Source: Kocuria salsicia | GTDB taxonomy: Bacteria > Actinomycetota > Actinomycetes > Actinomycetales > Micrococcaceae | DNA length: 64,000 bases | Reading direction: 5' to 3' | NCBI RefSeq assembly: GCF_007681555.1 | Contig: NZ_VELE01000001.1 | Coordinates: 434,001-498,000 of the forward strand | Shown here: positions 40,211 to 48,008 of the stretch, piece after piece | How positions within the stretch are numbered: position 1 is the stretch's first letter | Layout: the number at the start of each line of letters is the position of its first letter | Translations under genes and position numbers: made by a program | Notes under the pieces: generated by a model | Database searches by the model: none | Told to the model about the DNA's origin: nothing | What the model saw: the letters and a program-made list of their open reading frames with translations, nothing else

Positions 40211-41218
40211 TCAGACGGAATCACGGTCCACGAGGATCGCTCCGCCGCTGGACGGCGCAGGCGGTGTCGGACTCCCGGCAACGAGCGCCGTGACGACGTC
40301 CACGATGTAGCGCGCGGTGACCTCTGGATCCAGCGCCACCATGGTCAGCGGCGGATCGGCCAGGGCCGCCGCTGCGGAGTCGCTGACGCCCACCACCGCG
40401 AGGTCTTCCGGGGCGCGCCACCCCAGTCGTCGCATACCGGCCAGCACGGCCAGCGCCGCAGTGCTGTCGTGTGCGCAGATCCCCGTGACCCCGGGCGCAC
40501 TGGCACGCCACTGCTCCAGTGCCTGCGCGGCTCGCGACGGATCCGCGGGCAACCTGATCACGCCGGGTGCGGGAAGGCCGCGCTGCTCGCACTCACGGCG
40601 AAGCACCTCGCAGCGCCACTGGGATGCACCGTGCATGTGGTCTGCCCCCGTGACCGCGTAGCCGAGCCGGTGGTGGCCGGCGGCCACGAGCCGTCCCACC
40701 TGGAGCCGTGCGCTGTCCTGCTCCCTCGCGCCGGTGACCCACCGGCCTATCGCGTCCGTGCCCGTCCAGGAGGCCACGCCGCGCACGCCGTTGCCGCGCA
40801 TCAGCTGCGCGTCCTCGTCCGTCAGGTCCCACGCGAGCACCGCGGCCGGGGTGACGGAGGACCACACCTGCGCCGCGGGGCGGCGGGTCCACGCGTGGAT
40901 GACCATTGACAGCCCGGCCTCGTCGAACAGCATGGAGAGCCGCTCCACGATCCGCCCTATCTCCTCGGTCAGGGAACGGGCGGGCGGCAGGTAGACGAGC
41001 ACGGACGTGGAACGGCCCCGGCTGAGCGCCCGCGCCTCGGCCGACGGCGCGTAGCTGAGCTCTCGCGCCGCGGCGAGCACGCGGCGTCGGGTCTCCGCGG
41101 AGATCGACTGGGTGGGGGTGTCGTTGAGCACGAAGCTCACGGTGGTGCGCGAGACGCCCGCCAGCCGCGCGACGTCCGCACTCGTGGCCCGCCGGGGCGA
41201 GATCTCCTGACCGTCCAT
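40211..41218 (-). CDS. LacI-family transcription regulator
   Basis: The 335-residue product has the N-terminal helix-turn-helix (TSADVARLAGVSRTTVSFVL, residues 12-31), a hinge near 50-60 and a periplasmic-binding-protein-like effector domain ending GGAILVDRDSV. GAAGGAG precedes the ATG. It is divergent from the monooxygenase gene, and a palindrome lies between them, so it probably controls that operon. The effector is unknown. A longer frame running antisense to the monooxygenase was rejected. Confidence 0.92.
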   Translation of the reverse strand: MDGQEISPRRATSADVARLAGVSRTTVSFVLNDTPTQSISAETRRRVLAAARELSYAPSAEARALSRGRSTSVLVYLPPARSLTEEIGRIVERLSMLFDEAGLSMVIHAWTRRPAAQVWSSVTPAAVLAWDLTDEDAQLMRGNGVRGVASWTGTDAIGRWVTGAREQDSARLQVGRLVAAGHHRLGYAVTGADHMHGASQWRCEVLRRECEQRGLPAPGVIRLPADPSRAAQALEQWRASAPGVTGICAHDSTAALAVLAGMRRLGWRAPEDLAVVGVSDSAAAALADPPLTMVALDPEVTARYIVDVVTALVAGSPTPPAPSSGGAILVDRDSV

Positions 41219-41380
41219 ACGCGTGCTCCTTCTCCCGCCGTGCTCCGCCCAGGGCAGACGCGCTGGATGCACCACCGCGCACCCTGGTCCTCCGATGCAC
41301 AGATGCACCGGTGCTTTGAGCTTCTGACAGCCTGGCCCCTGACGCCCTTGATGTGACCTGTTACACTCGGTGCCACAGAC

Positions 41381-41396
41381 ACTAACACGCGTTAGT
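41381..41396. promoter_or_regulatory. Operator-like palindrome ACTAAC-N4-GTTAGT
   Basis: The arms are perfect. It lies 15 bases after a possible -10 TACACT (41362-41367) and about 114 bases before the monooxygenase ATG. It is a likely target of the divergent LacI protein, although such arms also suit TetR regulators. Confidence 0.55.
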
Positions 41397-41509
41397 ACAC
41401 CCGCCCGACACCGGGCCGTGCACGCAGTCGGCACAGTGGGCAGGGCACCGGCTGGCAGCGGCGGGACACCGAGCACATCAGCACAGGACCACAGGGAGTG
41501 GGACGCACC

Positions 41510-42988
41510 ATGAGCACGTACGACGTTGACGTGATCGTCGTCGGCGCAGGCATCTCGGGCATCGGGGCCGCGCGCGAACTTGCGGGAACCGGGCGGACGG
41601 TCGCCGTCCTGGAGGCCCGGGACGACCTCGGGGGCACGTGGGACCTCTTCCGCTACCCCGGCATCCGCTCCGACTCGGACATGGCCACCTTCGGCTACCG
41701 CAGCCACCCCTGGACCGGGGAGCGCAGCCTGGCCACCGGCGACACCATCCTCGAGTACCTGCGCGAGGCCGCGGACGAGGCGGGTGTCACCTCCGAGATC
41801 CGCTTCGGACAGCGGGTCCGCAGCGCGCAGTGGTCCTCCGAGACCAGCACCTGGACAGTCACCCACGAGGACGTCCACACCGGGGAGACCTCGCGACTGA
41901 GCTCGCGCTGGCTGTTCATGGCCACCGGCTACTACCGCTACGACGAGGGCTACACGCCCGAGTGGCCGAGCCTGCAGGAATTCCGGGGCACGGTCATCCA
42001 CCCCCAGCACTGGCCCGAGGACGTGGACGTGGCAGGCCGGCGCGTCGTCGTGATCGGCAGCGGCGCCACGGCCGTGACCCTGCTCCCGGCGCTCGCCGAG
42101 CGCGGCGCGCACGTGAGCATGCTGCAGCGCTCCCCCTCCTACGTGGCCTCCGTGCCCGGCAGGGACACCGCGGGCATGAAGCTGCGCTCCTGGCTCCCGC
42201 CGCGCCTGGCCGGGGAGGCCAACCGGTGGCGCAACATCGCACGCGGGATGTTCATCTACGAGTTCAGCCGCCGCCGCCCACAGGCCATGCGCGAGCTGCT
42301 GCACAAGGGCGCGGTGAAGCACCTGGGTCCCACCTTCCCCGTGGACGAGCACTTCACCCCCGAGTACGACCCGTGGGACCAGCGGCTGTGCGCCGCCCCG
42401 GACGGCGACTTCTTCCGGGCCATCCGCGAGGGCGACGCCGAGGTGGTCACCGACACCATCGAACGCTTCACCGCGGACGGCATCGACCTCACCTCCGGAC
42501 GGCACCTGCCGGCAGACGTGATCGTCACCGCCACCGGCCTGAACGTGCAGTTCTTCGGGGCCGTGGACGTCCAGGTGGACGGCCAGCACGTGGATCCTGC
42601 CACGCGGGTGAGCTACCGGGGCATGATGCTCGACGGCGTGCCGAACCTCGCCTTCGCGATCGGCTACACCAACTCGTCGTGGACGCTGCGCGTGGATCTC
42701 ATCACCGACTACTTCCGTCGGCTGCTGGACCAGACGGACCGCCGGGGCGCCGTGGCCGTGACGCCGCGCTACAAGGGGCCGCGGTCCCAGCTGCGCCCCC
42801 TGATCGACCTGGCCTCCGGCTACATCCAGCGCGGCGCCCACCTGCTCCCCCGCCAGGGTCCGGACGGGGCGTGGCACGTGCGGCAGAACTACCTGCGGGA
42901 CAAAGTCCTGTTCCGACCGGGCAGCGAGCGCGACGGGCAGCTCGAGTTCACACCGGCCACCCCTGAGACCGCGGCGGTGGCGTCGTGA
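41510..42988 (+). CDS. Flavin monooxygenase, Baeyer-Villiger type (EthA-like)
   Basis: It should insert oxygen into ketones to give esters or lactones, using FAD and NADPH. The 492-residue product has the FAD motif GAGISG (12-17), GGTWDLFRYPGIRSDSDM (41-58), the Baeyer-Villiger fingerprint FRGTVIHPQHWP (158-169) and a second Rossmann GSGATA (181-186). These match the EthA group closely. Substrate is unknown. The stop overlaps the hydrolase GTG start (GTGA). Confidence 0.9.
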   Translation: MSTYDVDVIVVGAGISGIGAARELAGTGRTVAVLEARDDLGGTWDLFRYPGIRSDSDMATFGYRSHPWTGERSLATGDTILEYLREAADEAGVTSEIRFGQRVRSAQWSSETSTWTVTHEDVHTGETSRLSSRWLFMATGYYRYDEGYTPEWPSLQEFRGTVIHPQHWPEDVDVAGRRVVVIGSGATAVTLLPALAERGAHVSMLQRSPSYVASVPGRDTAGMKLRSWLPPRLAGEANRWRNIARGMFIYEFSRRRPQAMRELLHKGAVKHLGPTFPVDEHFTPEYDPWDQRLCAAPDGDFFRAIREGDAEVVTDTIERFTADGIDLTSGRHLPADVIVTATGLNVQFFGAVDVQVDGQHVDPATRVSYRGMMLDGVPNLAFAIGYTNSSWTLRVDLITDYFRRLLDQTDRRGAVAVTPRYKGPRSQLRPLIDLASGYIQRGAHLLPRQGPDGAWHVRQNYLRDKVLFRPGSERDGQLEFTPATPETAAVAS

Positions 42989-43809
42989 GCGCTCGGCTGA
43001 GCAACGACATCGCGTACCGCGTGGGCGGGCAGGGCGCCCCGGTGCTGCTCATCCACGGCATCGGCCGCAGCCGCGCCGACTGGCAGGCCCAGCACGAGCT
43101 GCTGGAGGACTCCTTCCAGGTGTGGAGCGTGGACCTCCCGGGCTTCGGGGACTCCCCCGCCCCGGACGGCGGCATGACCCTGGAACGCCTGGCGGGCGAC
43201 GTCGCTGGGTTCCTCCGCGCGCAGGGCGTCGCCCCGGCCCACGTGGTCGGCAACTCCCTGGGCGGCGCCGTGGCGATGCAGCTCACCGCGGACCACCCGG
43301 AGCTCGTGCGCAGCCTGCTGCTCGCGGACTCCGCCGGCTTCGGCCGCGGTGTGAGTCCCGCGCTGCGCCTGGCGAGCATCCCCGGTCTGGGCGAGCGCGC
43401 CATGCGCCCCAGCCGTGAGGGCGCCAGGCGCTCCGAACGCGCGATGTACCACGACCCCGCCTTCGTCACCGAGGAGCGTGTGCAGCACGGCTACGAGCTG
43501 GCCGGGCGCCCCGGCGGCACGGACGCGTTCCTGGGGATGCTGCGCTCGCTCGGTGGAGTCGCGGGCGTGAAGGGTGGCTGGCGCAGGGCGCTGCTCCCCC
43601 GCGTCCGGGCCACCGGCGTGCCCGTGCTCATCGTGTGGGGCGACAAGGACACGGTGCTGCCGTTCCGGCACATGGCGCGCGGCGCCAAGGCCCTGGGCGC
43701 TCGCACCCACCGCTTCGCGGACACCGGGCACGGGCCACAGATCGAGCGTGCTGAGGACTTCGCGCACCTGGCGCGCGAGTTCTGGGACGAGGTGGACCAC
43801 CGGGGCTGA
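42985..43809 (+). CDS. Alpha/beta hydrolase, probable esterase
   Basis: The 274-residue product has the oxyanion segment LLIHGIG, nucleophile Ser91 in GNSLGG, an acid in WGDKD (about 217) and His in TGHGPQ (about 245). It is translationally coupled to the monooxygenase and could hydrolyse its ester product, a known ketone-degradation logic. The match to specific enzymes cannot be judged from sequence alone. Confidence 0.88.
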   Translation: MSARLSNDIAYRVGGQGAPVLLIHGIGRSRADWQAQHELLEDSFQVWSVDLPGFGDSPAPDGGMTLERLAGDVAGFLRAQGVAPAHVVGNSLGGAVAMQLTADHPELVRSLLLADSAGFGRGVSPALRLASIPGLGERAMRPSREGARRSERAMYHDPAFVTEERVQHGYELAGRPGGTDAFLGMLRSLGGVAGVKGGWRRALLPRVRATGVPVLIVWGDKDTVLPFRHMARGAKALGARTHRFADTGHGPQIERAEDFAHLAREFWDEVDHRG

Positions 43810-43815
43810 GCCGCC

Positions 43816-43848
43816 GCGGCGTCGTCGTCCTACCGGGAACGACGGCGC
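43816..43848. terminator. Hairpin between the hydrolase and uvrD2 genes
   Basis: GCGGCGTCGT pairs with ACGACGGCGC with one mismatch around a 13-base loop. The uvrD2 stop lies in the loop. The arms resemble the repeats at 23011 and 36613. Confidence 0.45.
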
Positions 43849-45635
43849 GCGGGCGCGCCCGACGCCGGGGGCAGCACGGCGTCGAGGAACCGCGAGCGCG
43901 AGCGGTTCGGGCGGCCACCCGGCGTGCGCGAGAGCGACCACGAGAACACGAGGTGCTCGCGCGCGCGGGTGATCCCCACGTAGAGCAGACGTCGTTCCTC
44001 GTCCACGGCCTCCGGGGTGTCTGCGAAGGAGATGGGCATGAGCCCCTCGGACAGCCCGACCAGGAAGACGGCGTCCCACTCGAGGCCCTTCGCGGAGTGC
44101 ATCGAGGCGAGCGTGACCCCGTCCATCACGGGTGCCTCCTGTGCGGTGGCGCGGCGCTCTAGCTCCTGGGCGAAACCCGCGAGTGACAGCGTCTCGTCCT
44201 TCTCCGCCGCCCGGGCGGCCATGGTGTCCGACAGCGAGACGAGGGCGCGCAGCGACTCCCACCTGGCCCGCGTGGCGCTGTCCGAGCGCGGCGCGCGGTC
44301 GCTGTAGCCGAGCGAGCGCAGCATGTCCCGCACCTGCTGGGGCACGTCCGCCCGGTCCGCACCCTCGGTGCGGGCGGCGGAGCGGATCTGCACGATGGCA
44401 TGGCGGATCTCGGGACGGTTGAAGAACCGCTCTGAACCGCGCAGCTGGAAGCCGATGTCAGCGTCCGCGAGCGCCGCCTCGAAGGCCTGCGACTGCCCGT
44501 TGGTGCGGAACAGGACGGCAATCTCGTGGGGCGCCACGCCGTCGTCGATGAGATCCCGGACACGGACCGCGACGCCGGCGGCCTCGGCCTCGTCGTCCGG
44601 ATACTCGTTCCAGGTGGGCTCGGGCCCCGCCGGGCGCTGCGAGACGAGCCGCAGCGGGGTGGCCCATGTGTCCGGCGCGGTGCCGAGTGTGGGGCGGCGG
44701 GCCGCGAGCAGCCTGTTGGCGGTGTTGACCACCTGCGGGCTCGAGCGGTAGTCCCGCACGAGCTCCACGACCGTGGCACCCGCGTAGCGCGCCGGGAACT
44801 CCAGCAGGTGCCGGGACGTGGCCCCGGTGAACGAGTAGATGGTCTGGGAGGCGTCCCCCACCACGCAGAGGTCGTCCCGGGAGCCAAGCCACGCGTCGAG
44901 AAGGCGCTGCTGCAGCGGGGAGACGTCCTGGTACTCGTCCACCACGAACTGGCGGTACTGGGAGTGCACCGCCGCCGCGATCCGCTCGTCCTCCTCCAGG
45001 ATGCCCACGGTGATCAGCAGGACGTCCTCGAAGTCGATGAGGTGGCGGTCCGCCTTGAGGTCCTCGTAGGACTGGTAGAGCCGCTGCATGGTGCGCACGT
45101 CCCAACCCGCGGGCATGTCACGGCCCTCCGCCGCCTGGACATAGGTGTCCGGGGTGAGCATGGTGACCTTCGCCCACTCGATCTGCGCGGCGACGTCACG
45201 GACGGTCGCGCGGTCCGTGGTGAGCCTCATGGCCTGCGCCGCCTCGGTGATCAGCCGGGCCTTGTGGTTCACGATCTCCGGGGGCGGCCCGCCCACGGCC
45301 TGCGGCCAGAAGTACTGCAGCTGCCGCAACGCAGCCGAGTGGAAGGTGCGGGCCTGCACGCCCGGGGCCCCGAGCACGCGCAACCGCTGCCGCATCTCGT
45401 TGGCCGCCCGCGCCGTGAAGGTCAGGGCCAGGGTCTTCTGCGGGGTGTACACACCGGAGGCGATCCCCCACGCGATCCGGTGCGTGATCGCTCGCGTCTT
45501 TCCCGTGCCCGCTCCGGCCCGGACGCACACCGGCCCGTGCAGGGTGGTGGCCACGGCTCGCTGCTCCGGGTCCAGCCCGCCCAGGATCCGCTCTTCCGCG
45601 CTCTGCTCCTCGACACGCTGCTCCGCCACGCTCAC
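43830..45635 (-). CDS. uvrD2: UvrD2-like DNA helicase
   Basis: The 601-residue product is a superfamily 1 helicase with Walker A GAGTGKT (41-47), VVDEYQD, GDASQTIYSF and motif VI YVGITRARE. It ends soon after motif VI, so the HRDC and zinc regions of mycobacterial UvrD2 are absent. The GTG start overlaps the nudC stop (GTGA). The nudC-uvrD2 pair is conserved in mycobacteria. A longer frame to 46262, antisense to nudC, was rejected. Confidence 0.9.
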   Translation of the reverse strand: MSVAEQRVEEQSAEERILGGLDPEQRAVATTLHGPVCVRAGAGTGKTRAITHRIAWGIASGVYTPQKTLALTFTARAANEMRQRLRVLGAPGVQARTFHSAALRQLQYFWPQAVGGPPPEIVNHKARLITEAAQAMRLTTDRATVRDVAAQIEWAKVTMLTPDTYVQAAEGRDMPAGWDVRTMQRLYQSYEDLKADRHLIDFEDVLLITVGILEEDERIAAAVHSQYRQFVVDEYQDVSPLQQRLLDAWLGSRDDLCVVGDASQTIYSFTGATSRHLLEFPARYAGATVVELVRDYRSSPQVVNTANRLLAARRPTLGTAPDTWATPLRLVSQRPAGPEPTWNEYPDDEAEAAGVAVRVRDLIDDGVAPHEIAVLFRTNGQSQAFEAALADADIGFQLRGSERFFNRPEIRHAIVQIRSAARTEGADRADVPQQVRDMLRSLGYSDRAPRSDSATRARWESLRALVSLSDTMAARAAEKDETLSLAGFAQELERRATAQEAPVMDGVTLASMHSAKGLEWDAVFLVGLSEGLMPISFADTPEAVDEERRLLYVGITRAREHLVFSWSLSRTPGGRPNRSRSRFLDAVLPPASGAPARRRSR

Positions 45636-46606
45636 CACCCGGTCTCTGGCAGCTTGTGACCGAGCCAGCTGACGATCAGGGCGTGTGCGATGGACACGGC
45701 GCCCGGCAGGGTGACGGTGCCGTCCGTGACAGCCGCCACGAGCTCCTCCCGGGTGAACCAGCGGACCTCGAGGATCTCCTCGCCGTCCGCCACGGCGGCG
45801 TCGGAACTCGCAAGAGCCCGGAAGCCGAGCATCAGGGAGCGCGGGAACGGCCAGGGCTGCGAGCCCTGGTACTGCACCGTGTGCACGGTGATCCCCGCTT
45901 CCTCCCCGACCTCGCGGACCACCGCCTGCTCCGCGGACTCCCCAGGCTCCACGAAACCCGCGAACGTGGAGTACATGTTGCCGGCCCATGCCGCCGAGCG
46001 GCCCAGCAGGATGCGCTGCGAGGCGGGGTCCGGGCCGTCCTCGACCACCGCCACGATGATCGCTGGATCCGTGCGGGGGAAGTGCAGCGAGTCGTCTTCG
46101 AGGCAGCGCCGGGCCCACCCGGAGCGGATGCTCTGCGTGAGCGCCCCGCAGCGAGGACACCGCGGGTGGTCGCGGTGCCACAAGGCCACCGCCTGCGCCG
46201 TGACGAGCAACGACGTCTGCTCGGGGTCCACCACGGTGGCCAGCGTGCGCAGCCCCTCCCACCGGGCACCGTCGAGACCGGACAGCTGGGTGTCCTCGGG
46301 GAAGGTGCGCAGGATCACCTGGGTGCCGTCCGCCAGGCGGCCCAGGTACACGTCCGGGCGGCGGGCATCATCCGTGGGTCCCGGGACCTCCGCCACGAGC
46401 GGGAGGACCAGGGCGCCGTCGCGCGCGGGGGCCTGGGAGCCCCGCAGCACGAGCACCCGCGCGGTGGGCGAGGCGAGCGCCTCAGCCACGAGATCACTGT
46501 GCTCCCGGGCGACCGCGTCCCGGTCGAACGGGCGCCCGGCGAAGGGCAGCTGGGCGTCGTCGAGCAGTGGCGCGACGGCGCCGGGACGGTCCTGGGATGA
46601 GATCAC
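45632..46606 (-). CDS. nudC: NAD(H) pyrophosphatase/decapping enzyme NudC
   Basis: NudC cleaves NADH and removes NAD caps from RNA. The 324-residue product has zinc ligands Cys150, Cys153, Cys168 and probably His175, the Nudix box GFVEPGESAEQ...REVGEEAGI (217-239) and the SQPWPFP signature (249-255). The GTG start lies six bases after TACAGT, suggesting a leaderless mRNA. It is divergent from the phosphotransferase gene. Confidence 0.93.
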   Translation of the reverse strand: MISSQDRPGAVAPLLDDAQLPFAGRPFDRDAVAREHSDLVAEALASPTARVLVLRGSQAPARDGALVLPLVAEVPGPTDDARRPDVYLGRLADGTQVILRTFPEDTQLSGLDGARWEGLRTLATVVDPEQTSLLVTAQAVALWHRDHPRCPRCGALTQSIRSGWARRCLEDDSLHFPRTDPAIIVAVVEDGPDPASQRILLGRSAAWAGNMYSTFAGFVEPGESAEQAVVREVGEEAGITVHTVQYQGSQPWPFPRSLMLGFRALASSDAAVADGEEILEVRWFTREELVAAVTDGTVTLPGAVSIAHALIVSWLGHKLPETGW

Positions 46607-46612
46607 CCGACC

Positions 46613-46618
46613 ACTGTA
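46613..46618 (-). promoter_or_regulatory. -10 element for a leaderless nudC transcript
   Basis: On the minus strand TACAGT is followed by six bases and the GTG. No ribosome binding site is visible. Confidence 0.5.
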
Positions 46619-46678
46619 GACCGGGGTCCGGACATCCTCACGGGCCGCGGTGGACAGCCCGCCCCGGGCCGAGGCCGG

Positions 46679-46684
46679 TAGGGT
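46679..46684 (+). promoter_or_regulatory. -10 element for a leaderless phosphotransferase transcript
   Basis: TAGGGT is followed by seven bases and the GTG at 46692. The geometry equals that of the trmL and desulfurase promoters. Confidence 0.4.
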
Positions 46685-46691
46685 GGGTGAG

Positions 46692-48008
46692 GTGAGGACG
46701 ACCCCCGAATTGCTAGCCGCCGTGGCGGCCGCAGCCGTGCCCGGGGTGGCCCCTGTGGCCACCGGTCCCTCCCCCGACGACCCCGCGGACTTCCGCTCGT
46801 GCATCATCCAGGACGCGGACGGTCGGCGCTGGCGCGTCCGCAGCCCCCTGAACACCGAGTCGAGCATGCGCCTCGAGACGGAGCACCTGGTGCTGCAGGC
46901 CTTCACACCCTCCGTACGCGCCCGCCTGCCCTTCCACCTGCCTTCCGTGGCCGGCTCCGTGGCGCACAACGGGCTGCGCACCTTCGTGTACTCGCACCTG
47001 CCCGGGCACACCCTCAGCCTCCGGCAGCTGCAGCGGCAGAACGAGGACCCCGAGCCGCCCCTGCACGTGCCCTCCCCGAGTGCCGCGCCACGGGCACCGC
47101 TGGCGGTGCAGCTCGGTCGCGCGCTCGGGACCCTGCACTCTCTGCCCCGCGCCCTCGTCATGGACGCGGACCTTCCCGCCTACTCTGCGGAGCAGTGCCG
47201 CAAGCGGATGCTGCACGACCTCGACCAGGCGGCCACCACCGGGCTGATCCCCGGTGAGCTGCTGCGCCGCTGGGAGGACGCGTTGGAGGACACCACCCTC
47301 TGGCAGTTCTCCACCCGCGTGGTCCACGGCGACCTGCACGAGGACAACGTCACCGTGGACCACGGGTCGCTCGTCTCCTTCACCGGCTGGAGCGACCTGC
47401 ATGTGGGCGACCCGGCCCAGGACTTCTCGTGGCTCGTGGGCATGGCAGACCCGACCTTCGTGGACACCGTGCTCGAGGCGTACTCCGTGAGCGCGGTGCA
47501 GCCGCCGGACCGCCACCTGCTGCGGCGCGCGCACCTCAAGGCCGAGTTCGCGCTCGCCGAGTGGCTCGTGCGCGGCGTGGACCGCGGGATCCCGTCCATG
47601 GTGGACAACGCCGAGCGCATGCTCGCCACGCTCGCGCAGGACGTCCGCGCAAGTGCCTCGCCGACCCCGGGGGTGGACGCGCCCGGTGCTCGGGCCACGG
47701 TGGACGCGACGGTGACGGGCCTCGATGTGGACGAGCACGGTCCGTCGCCCCTCGGCCGAACGACCGGCCGGGTCGGGTCGTGGGGGCGTCCCGCGGCATC
47801 GGACCTGGACGGCCCGTCCGCTCCCGACAGTGTGCCGGGCCCGGGTGCTGCGGAGAACGCGGACGGTGTGGCGACCGGGACACAGGGAACGGCTTCTACA
47901 GCCCCCGGAGCCACATCCGCGGGCGACGACGGGCCCCGGCTCCGGCCCGCCCGTCCCGGGAACGGTGGTTCGACCGCCGCCGCGGTGAGCCGGCGCACCG
48001 ACGCCTAG
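46692..48008 (+). CDS. APH-fold phosphotransferase-like protein
   Basis: The 438-residue product has an aminoglycoside/macrolide kinase-like fold with the catalytic loop HGDLHEDN (212-219). Where active kinases have an aspartate in the second metal motif (IDW), it has Thr231-Gly232 before Trp233 in FTGWSDLHVGDP, so phosphotransfer is doubtful. The C-terminal 120 residues are disordered. The GTG at 46692 was preferred over a GTG at 46650. Its stop shares CTAG with the convergent adnB stop. There is no evidence for a resistance role. Confidence 0.75.
   Translation: MRTTPELLAAVAAAAVPGVAPVATGPSPDDPADFRSCIIQDADGRRWRVRSPLNTESSMRLETEHLVLQAFTPSVRARLPFHLPSVAGSVAHNGLRTFVYSHLPGHTLSLRQLQRQNEDPEPPLHVPSPSAAPRAPLAVQLGRALGTLHSLPRALVMDADLPAYSAEQCRKRMLHDLDQAATTGLIPGELLRRWEDALEDTTLWQFSTRVVHGDLHEDNVTVDHGSLVSFTGWSDLHVGDPAQDFSWLVGMADPTFVDTVLEAYSVSAVQPPDRHLLRRAHLKAEFALAEWLVRGVDRGIPSMVDNAERMLATLAQDVRASASPTPGVDAPGARATVDATVTGLDVDEHGPSPLGRTTGRVGSWGRPAASDLDGPSAPDSVPGPGAAENADGVATGTQGTASTAPGATSAGDDGPRLRPARPGNGGSTAAAVSRRTDA

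Noticed and set aside
41219-42877. Upstream extension of the LacI frame by 553 codons
   Set aside because: It is antisense to the monooxygenase; the helix-turn-helix start at 41218 with its ribosome binding site marks the real N-terminus.
45980-46160. Apparent loss of the fourth zinc cysteine in NudC
   Set aside because: Actinobacterial NudC proteins commonly have histidine at this place, so it is not unusual.
45636-46262. N-terminal extension of uvrD2
   Set aside because: It is antisense-frame sequence over nudC, rich in Arg and Gly; the GTGA overlap at 45635 fits better.
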